NCBI GenBank assembly: GCA_004335835.1 | Contig: RWJK01001659.1 | Span: forward strand, 49,643-113,642 | Source: Scenedesmus sp. ARA3 | Taxonomy: Eukaryota; Chlorophyta; Chlorophyceae; Sphaeropleales; Scenedesmaceae | DNA: 64,000 nt | Direction: 5' to 3' | Shown here: positions 57,894 through 64,000 of the stretch, piece after piece | Numbering within the stretch: the first letter of the stretch is position 1 | Layout of the letters: each line of letters opens with the position of its first letter | The notes under the pieces: generated by a model | What the model was told of the DNA's origin: nothing | The model's database searches: none | What the model saw: only the letters and a program-made list of their open reading frames with translations | Made by a program: the position numbers and the translations under genes

Positions 57894-59078
57894 GGCGCAG
57901 GCCTGTGGCCACGCGCCAGGCACAGCAGGCGCAGGCGCAGACGGCTGTGTGCCCGTGTCAGACCTAGGACACCAACCTACTGTAAGTGAAGCATCGAGAC
58001 ACCACCTATTGTAAGTGGAGCACATGTACAACATATGTGATGATAATTGCTTGCCGCATTATTTTATCTGTTGCGAGTGTCATGACTGGAACCTACAACG
58101 CGGTCTATCAAGGGCCACATCAACTTCAAGTTCAAGAGGGTGCAGTGGGCGCAGTGTTGGGAGTTGAGCAAGTGTTGTTACTGGCCTTCGGCGTGCATGT
58201 GTTTGTGTTGCTGGATTTCTTCGGGTGCAGGTTAGTGCATCGCAGGGTTTGAGGCGTGGGCTTCCATGAGCGGGCGCCTACACCGGTGTACCACCTGCCT
58301 GGCCCAGGGACCATACTTCTCCCAGCACGTGGCAATGATGTTGAGCTTGCAGGACGAATTGCAGGACGCGTGTTTGTTGTTTGGGTTGTGAGGTGATGTT
58401 GGTGATGTGCTGGGGTGTGGTGCATGGCACTCAGTGACTGTTCCGCGGTGCTGCAGAAGTACTGCCGAGAGCCAACGTGTGTACAGCTGTGCAATTGAGA
58501 AATCTCGACCGGCAGCCATCGTTTGATTCGCTGGTTCTGTGGTTCCACAGAGCCATGCATACAGCAGCAGTCTCATGTTCAGGGGAGCGGGCTAACCTGG
58601 CTTGGACAGGCCAGCCCGGGCCATGAGCTGGGTCCGGGCCGTGGCACGTGGGCGGAAGGTCAGCACAGCCTGGCGTAGGGACATATTGCATATTTGAAGT
58701 CTCGGATGTAACTAGGTTACCTGCAGAATGGGTTTGCCTTCACGGTTTGGCGTGGCCAAGCGTGAAGGCCTCATATGGGTTGACGGTGTGTTGACATGTG
58801 AACCCACACCAGCGCTAGGACACTTTCAAACAAAGTTTTGCATGCATGTATTTACTACTGCATTTTCTTTCGGTGCGCTGAGTCTTTACTACTAAAAGTA
58901 GGGTTATATTGTGCGAGGGTCCTATTATTGACCTCGCTGCTGAGTTCATGGTGTGGCTCAGCGTATGTGTACTTTCCATTACGCTCTGTGACCTTTACCT
59001 GTTTCGCTCTGCACTAAGCTTTCGTGAAATTGATCGCCCCAGTCGCCCTGCTTCACCCAACAGAGTACTACAACAGCC
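57894..59078. other. Intergenic, no recognised gene
   Basis: No exon tied to a family on either strand. A short direct repeat (TGTAAGTG(A/G)AGC, around 57980 and 58010) is the only local pattern noticed. The right end should hold the promoter of the next gene. Confidence 0.45.
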
Positions 59079-60880
59079 ATGGCACCAACCAAGGAGCAGA
59101 GCATCGCGATCGGCGCAGCAGCGACCGTTGTTGCTGGAGTTGTGGCGCTGGGGTGCGCACCCGGGGGGAGGTCACGCAGCTGTTGGCACACCAGTGGCAC
59201 TCCTCACAGGCTCCAGCAGAACGCCGTCCGTTTTGCTGTTTAAACAATAGTGTAAAACGTCAAACACTGAATGCGATATGGAGGTTGGCTGCCAGCAGCT
59301 GTTGGGGCAGCGAAGCGATGTGCGACACCAGAGAGCACTGCCTCGCCCCAAAGCTCCTATGCAGCTGTTCCCGAGGCAGCTTCATGAGCTGTAGTAAACG
59401 CTAGAAGCTACCTTATACAGCGGCTGACGTAGAGTGCTGCGTCTTTGCCGCTGCTGCTGCAATGTGTGTGCTGCTGCTGCCACTGCAGGATTTACAACAG
59501 GGAGAAGACACAGCAGCTTGCATCAGCTAGCTACTCCAGGATCTCAGAAACCGTGAGTTACAGACTGCTGTCACAGATACATGCTCATGATGAAGTGCTG
59601 CTGGCCATAGCATGGAGACTCTTGCTCAGTTTTTCAGCAGGCATGCCTAGCGCTATAGCCCCTCTGCTGACGAGCTCACCCTGCTGCACAGCGCACAAGC
59701 ACACACCTCACACGCAAACAACGTGTACGTGATTCACTAATATACCAACATTTGCTTAATTGTTTGTGCCGCAGGCCTCTGCTGCAGCTACAAAGACCAG
59801 CGAGGGCTTCAAGGCGGTGCAGGCCGCTGCCGCCAACAGCGTGAGCAGCGTGTCCAAGAGCGCCACAGCCACATGGGAGGGCATGGCCAAGAAGATGGGG
59901 TGAGTTTAACAATGTAACAATGTGAATTAAGCTGCTGACATGGCACAGCTGAGTCACATTAATGTTGTTACCTGGCGCCTTTGCGCCACAGCCACATGGG
60001 AGGGCATGGCCAAGAAGATGGAGCGAGTGTGTTGCATTGAATCCATAAGCTGCTGATGTGGCAATGCTGAGCAGTTTGTGTCACCTTTACACGTGTGCCT
60101 GGGAGGGCATGGCCAAGAGATTTGGTACTTGTGTTACATTTGTGAGCATATCAAGCTGCTGACGCGGCGATGCTGCGTCACATCGTTGTTACCCGGCTCC
60201 TTGGCTTTCCCGTGTCTCCCCTTCTTTGACTAGCTCTTGCAGCTTGATGTAGTACCGGCAGAAGACATGCACTTTTGTTGCGTTACAACTGCTGCCGTTC
60301 CTTGTCCCTTCCTCACCCCTGGCTGCTGCCGCCGCCTCTGCTGCTGCTTCAACCAACAGCATGAAGCGCGTGAAGAGCTTCCCCATCATCCCCGATGAGG
60401 AGGACGTGGCTGCTGTTGTTGACCAGAGCAGCAAGGCTGCCAAGAAGGCGGCAAAGAAGGTGGCGCAGCAGATGGTGAGCGGCGGCGCTGCTTTTCATAA
60501 CCCTTCCATGTCACAATGCATGTCACGTTGGGGTGGCTATGGCGAACAGGGCACCGTCCGCGTGGCAAACACCATAACTTGCACTTGAGTTTAGCCAGCC
60601 TGTTGGGTGGCACTGCATCACGCCTCGGGTGACAGCGTTTCTGTGCTGCATGATTGCACACAGCTGTTGTTCGAGTGTGCGACCAGCTGTGTTTATAGAG
60701 TATGAGCGTGGTTGCCAGCAGCTCAACTCATATGGCATGCGTGCTGGCGTGCGTGCTGGCTACAAATCTTCATTGCATGTGTCCACAAGCACATACTCAT
60801 CATCCTGCTGCTGCCTCTGCCTGCTGTGTTTTTTGGCCTTGCAGGAGAAGGCTGGAGTGTCAGTGCAGGCAACTGCATGA
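59079..60880 (+). CDS. Small membrane-anchored protein of unknown function
   Basis: Five exons join in phase, 137 residues: 59079-59152, 59489-59552, 59775-59899, 60360-60474, 60845-60880. Residues 8-26 (SIAIGAAATVVAGVVALG) form one hydrophobic segment close to the N-terminus, followed by Tyr-Asn-Arg, so the protein is probably tail-in or signal-anchored. The rest is Ala/Lys/Ser-rich and likely helical (EGFKAVQAAAANSVSSVSKS, KAAKKAAKKVAQQMEKAG), with a VKSFPIIPDEEDVAAVV segment between. No family is recognised. Donor and acceptor sites are canonical throughout, which supports it being real despite its size. Confidence 0.62.
59990..60125 (+). repeat. Copies of the 3' edge of exon 59775-59899
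   Basis: The ATWEGMAKKM coding edge recurs at about 59990-60030 and 60098-60122 in the following intron, each followed by similar intron sequence (AAGCTGCTGA.GTGGC). Neither has an acceptor. Confidence 0.75.
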
Positions 60881-62328
60881 GCACATGGCAGTGCAGCTTG
60901 TTGATGTTTGTTTGTTGCCTCGCTCCTCGAGCCTTGAGTGCACCAAGTGCTCTCAAATAATCAATCTCAGCAGCAGCAGCAGTTTATGTACATGGTGCTG
61001 GGGTGAGCTCTGCAGGTTGTGTTTCATTCTGCTTGGTGCAGCTCTTGCGTCCTGTGCTGCAGTTTTTGGCGGCTTGTATGTATGCATATGCGGCAAGTTG
61101 GTGCATACGCTGCACATGCTTATCCAACATGTTGCGCAATCAAACACACTGTGCAGCATGTAATGCATAGGTTACTGCAGCCGGTCGAGAACCATGTTGA
61201 TTGAGATTCTTGCAGGCTGTCGCCTCGAAGGGAAGCAGGATTTCCCTGGCTTATGTGGTTGGTGGATTGCATAGCTGGCAGAGGTATACCTGACAGAGTT
61301 GCAGGCACACCTACTGCATGCTTGTGCTACAGGTTAAACTGTCAAAACTGGGTGTGTTGGTGACAGCCCTGCAGCAGCATCTGAGGAGTGCAGCTGGTGT
61401 GTGTTTGACTGAAATCACTTTGCTGGCCAATGCCAGATATTGGCTGCCAGCCAACGTGTGTTAGGGATTGTGTTAGTGCATGGCAAAGCCGGCAACAGTG
61501 CATCTGCTTCAGATCCCCGCAAGGCCACTGGCACCGTTTGAAGCAGCAGCAATGCATCAGCGGACGTGTGCGCTGCAACAGACGCACACCAACTGCAGCA
61601 TTGCTCTGCCCAGGGCGTGGTGTGGTGTAGTCTGGCGCGGTTTGCGCCTTTGCATGCGAGTTGCACCGGAAGCAGCAGGCCAAACAGTGGACAGCTTAAT
61701 TGACTGTGTGAGTGACTGGCTTGCTTGGAATGTCATGTCGCCGTTGGCGGCATGCGTCATGAGCATATTTTGTACAGTGTTTTGTTATGCTCGTGACAGC
61801 AGAGGCCGGCAAGAGCTTAAAGTTGAGGCCGTGTGCACCCATATGATGGTGGACCGCCGGCTGTCATGGCGCGGTGTGTAACTTATTTATGCATTCTATC
61901 CACCTGGCCTGAATGTGATTATGGTGCAGTGGCGGCAAGGCCGCAACCAAGCAGATGCCCTGCCTTGATTCATGGGGTTGCCACGAGCTTAAGCGGTGCC
62001 GTCAAGCTAATCTTTGTGCATCTGGCTCTCACAAAAGTTGCACGAGCAGCACGACTGCCAAGGGCCACCCAGTCATTGCAGCTGGTGATGGAAGCAGGAA
62101 AACCCTAGCACCTTGGGGTTCCAGGTGTGCGTGTCAAAACATCACAACGCTTCAACACGCTGATTTGTAATTGTGCAACCTACATTCAAGTGTGCACACG
62201 ATTTGATCTCACAGCAACTAGATTTCGCCGGTTGCTTGCTTGCACCGCGTTCCCAGCATAGATAGTTCGGATCCCGCGCGTAGAATGCCACACTCACATA
62301 GTGCTCAAACAAACTAAGCCATTTGAGC
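60881..62328. other. Intergenic, no recognised gene
   Basis: TGTAA at 61159-61163 is a likely polyadenylation signal for the upstream gene. No family-related exon was found in the rest. Confidence 0.45.
61159..61163 (+). terminator. TGTAA polyadenylation signal, small membrane protein gene
   Basis: Sense-strand TGTAA about 280 nt after the stop at 60880. Confidence 0.45.
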
Positions 62329-63939
62329 ATGTTACGCTCCGCGTTGCACTCGCAAAGGCCAGCACTTAGGCCGCACAGCTTTGCAGCAGCAGCACAACAC
62401 CCCCGGGCCCCTAGACGCATGCTGGCTCGCATTCGCAGTGTCAGCACTGCTGAAGCGACCCCACCCGGACTAGCTCCGCTTCCATGGCAGGGAACCCCCG
62501 AGCAGCTGCAGGTGTGCTGGTTGGTGTCCTCAGCATTGGCATGAGCAGAAGCAGCAGCGTAAGCACAGCATAATCATCGACAGCTGCACACACCGCCCTG
62601 TGCAAGGACGGTGGCAGATGGTGCTGCCTGCGGCATGTGTAGTGGTAGCAGCTGCTTTGGCATACATACCCACCACTGTGCAGGCTGGTTTGCTTGCACA
62701 TGGCTTTTGCACTGTGATCGCTGCAGAGTAAGACACACATCTGATTCCACCAGCACATGAAGTCTCAGCAACTTGGGTCAACCGCTTGTTGCAGTAGCGG
62801 CAGCAACAGCAGCAGCAGCACATGCCATCTGACTTGATCATGTTCTTCTGCATTATCGTTTTACTGCCCAATGCCACTATGCCTTCGATTGTGGCTCTCG
62901 CACACACGCTGGCTGCACTTTGATCACCACATCCCCCCAGGCACTAGAGCAGCTTCGCACGCGCATGAGCAAGAATGGGCAGGAGTGCCCGAATGAAGAC
63001 ACACTCAAGTGGTACCTGCGGGACAGGTGCGGCCACATCAGCTTGAATCAGTGCTGTCACATCATGCTGTTCTGTGACATGCTGTGCTGTGCTGTTAATG
63101 TGATGTGCTGTGCTGTGCTGTACGGTGCCGGGCAATGCTGTGCTTCCCAACACTGTGCTGTGCCACACAGTGCTGTGCTGTGCTGTGCTGTGCTGTGCTG
63201 TGCTGTGCTGTGCTGTGCTGTGCTGTGCTGCCCTGCTGTGTCACTAGAGGTGAAAGCTGTGCTGCCACATGTGCTGTGGTATGCTGTGCTATGCTGCCAG
63301 GTACCTTGATGTGGATGAGGCTGAGGAGAAGCTGGCACACTGGGCCTGCAGAATGTTCCTGCTGCCACCTGTTCTGTGCCGCGCGGCAATGCTGTCACGT
63401 GTGCTGCGCTGCACTGCCCCCTGCAGATACTTTAATGTCAGTGATTCACCCTGTTGGCGTGCCGTGCCACAACCTGCTGTGCTGTGCTGCTGCCACCTGT
63501 ATTGTTGACAAAAAGATTGCATGGTGTGCTGCCTGACCCCTGCAAGTACTTTGATGTCATTACGCTGCCTGCTGTGTAACCAACTGCCGCCTGTGCTGCA
63601 CTGCACTGCCCGCTGCAGGTACTTTGATGTGGATGAGGCTGAGGAGAAGCTGGCAGCAACACTCAAGTGGCGGCACGCCTTCAAGTGAGCAGCAGCAGCA
63701 GCAACAGCAGCCACCGACGTCTGTCATTGCAGTTGCAGCGGCAGCAGCAGCTGCATTGGCTACTGCCAGTGCCGCAGCACCTCCACTGTATGTCACCAGC
63801 TGCAGGGAGCGTTCACAGCACACTTTGCACATGCGTCATGACGCAGAGTGGACCACATCACGCTGGATGCCGTCAAAGCCGAGTAACACCACAGGCAAGT
63901 CATTTGTGCACGACCAGCTGGACAACTACCAGTACCAAC

Positions 63940-64000
<61 letters not shown>
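62329..64000 (+). CDS. CRAL-TRIO (Sec14-like) protein, 5' part only
   Basis: Partial gene running off the window. Exons 62329-62511, 62941-63026 and 63619-63684 join in phase, and a fourth starts at 63847. The first 40 residues are Arg/Ala/Ser-rich without acids (MLRSALHSQRPALRPHSFAA), a likely organelle transit peptide. ALEQLRTRMSKNGQ, DTLKWYLRDR, YFDVDEAEEKLAATLKWRHA and VDHITLDAVKAE follow; this is the helical CRAL-TRIO N-terminal region (the FLRARKFDVEKA pattern of Sec14), so a phosphoinositide or lipophilic-ligand transfer role is inferred. After AVKAE the frame hits TAA, yet KSFVHDQLDNYQ, which fits the family, follows one base out of frame (about 63896-63932), so an indel is likely. 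The ligand-binding domain lies beyond 64000. Confidence 0.75.
63171..63230 (+). repeat. Pentanucleotide microsatellite (TGCTG)12
   Basis: Twelve exact TGCTG units in an intron of the Sec14-like gene, flanked by about 150 bp of degenerate units (TGCTGTGC). Confidence 0.95.
63301..63684 (+). repeat. Four copies of an exon 5' edge
   Basis: The YFDVDEAEEKL edge with its acceptor occurs at about 63301-63350 (YLDVDEAEEKLAHW), 63426-63442 and 63550-63566 (short, decayed), and 63619-63684, the only copy with a donor. Confidence 0.8.
63942..64000 (+). repeat. (CTG)n tract at the window edge
   Basis: At least 19 CTG units continuing past the end of the window, sense orientation for the Sec14-like gene. 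Confidence 0.95.

Noticed and set aside
1..64000. Transposon, rRNA or tRNA genes
   Set aside because: No reverse transcriptase, transposase, integrase, long terminal repeats or rRNA-like sequence was recognised. tRNA genes cannot be excluded by eye, but no convincing cloverleaf was seen.

Overview
The window reads as nuclear DNA of a green alga (Chlorophyta, most likely a core chlorophycean). The genes are intron-rich with GT-AG introns plus one GC-AG intron. TGTAA polyadenylation signals lie downstream of the stop codons. (CAG/CTG)n tracts are abundant, and the recognisable proteins are plant/algal types. One run of Ns marks a draft assembly. No prokaryotic, organellar, tRNA, rRNA or transposon gene was recognised.

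I rebuilt eight genes by joining exons so that splice sites, reading phase and family similarity agree. (1) 1947-12931, minus: a membrane glucan synthase with signal peptide, GH13 amylase module, GT5 glycosyltransferase module and about ten membrane segments, the layout of fungal alpha-1,3-glucan synthases at about half their length. (2) 13930-32592, minus: TASH3, the large SH3 subunit of the TPLATE/TSET endocytic complex, here with two SH3 domains. (3) 33153-42402, plus: CLASP, a TOG-domain microtubule regulator, head-to-head with TASH3. (4) 43846-46589, plus: a RING-CH (MARCH-type) membrane E3 ligase. (5) 48037-53284, minus: an NTF2-like plus calycin-like protein. (6) 53970-56017, plus: a small PDZ protein with a putative transit peptide, divergent from (5). 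(7) 59079-60880, plus: a 137-residue membrane-anchored protein of unknown function. (8) 62329-64000 and beyond, plus: the start of a CRAL-TRIO/Sec14-like protein.

The most unusual feature is not a gene. In six of the eight genes, exon edges together with adjoining intron are tandemly duplicated, often several times, leaving arrays of partial exon copies that carry only one splice site. In nearly every array one copy has both splice sites and fits the phase of its neighbours. CLASP and the RING-CH gene, which sit together in 33-47 kb, have no such copies that I can see. Many introns of the affected genes end in (CTG)n directly at the 3' splice site. Other points of interest are a long imperfect hairpin at 57.64-57.89 kb, a tandem copy kept inside a coding exon of the glucan synthase, and decayed exon copies that differ from the used exon at catalytic positions.
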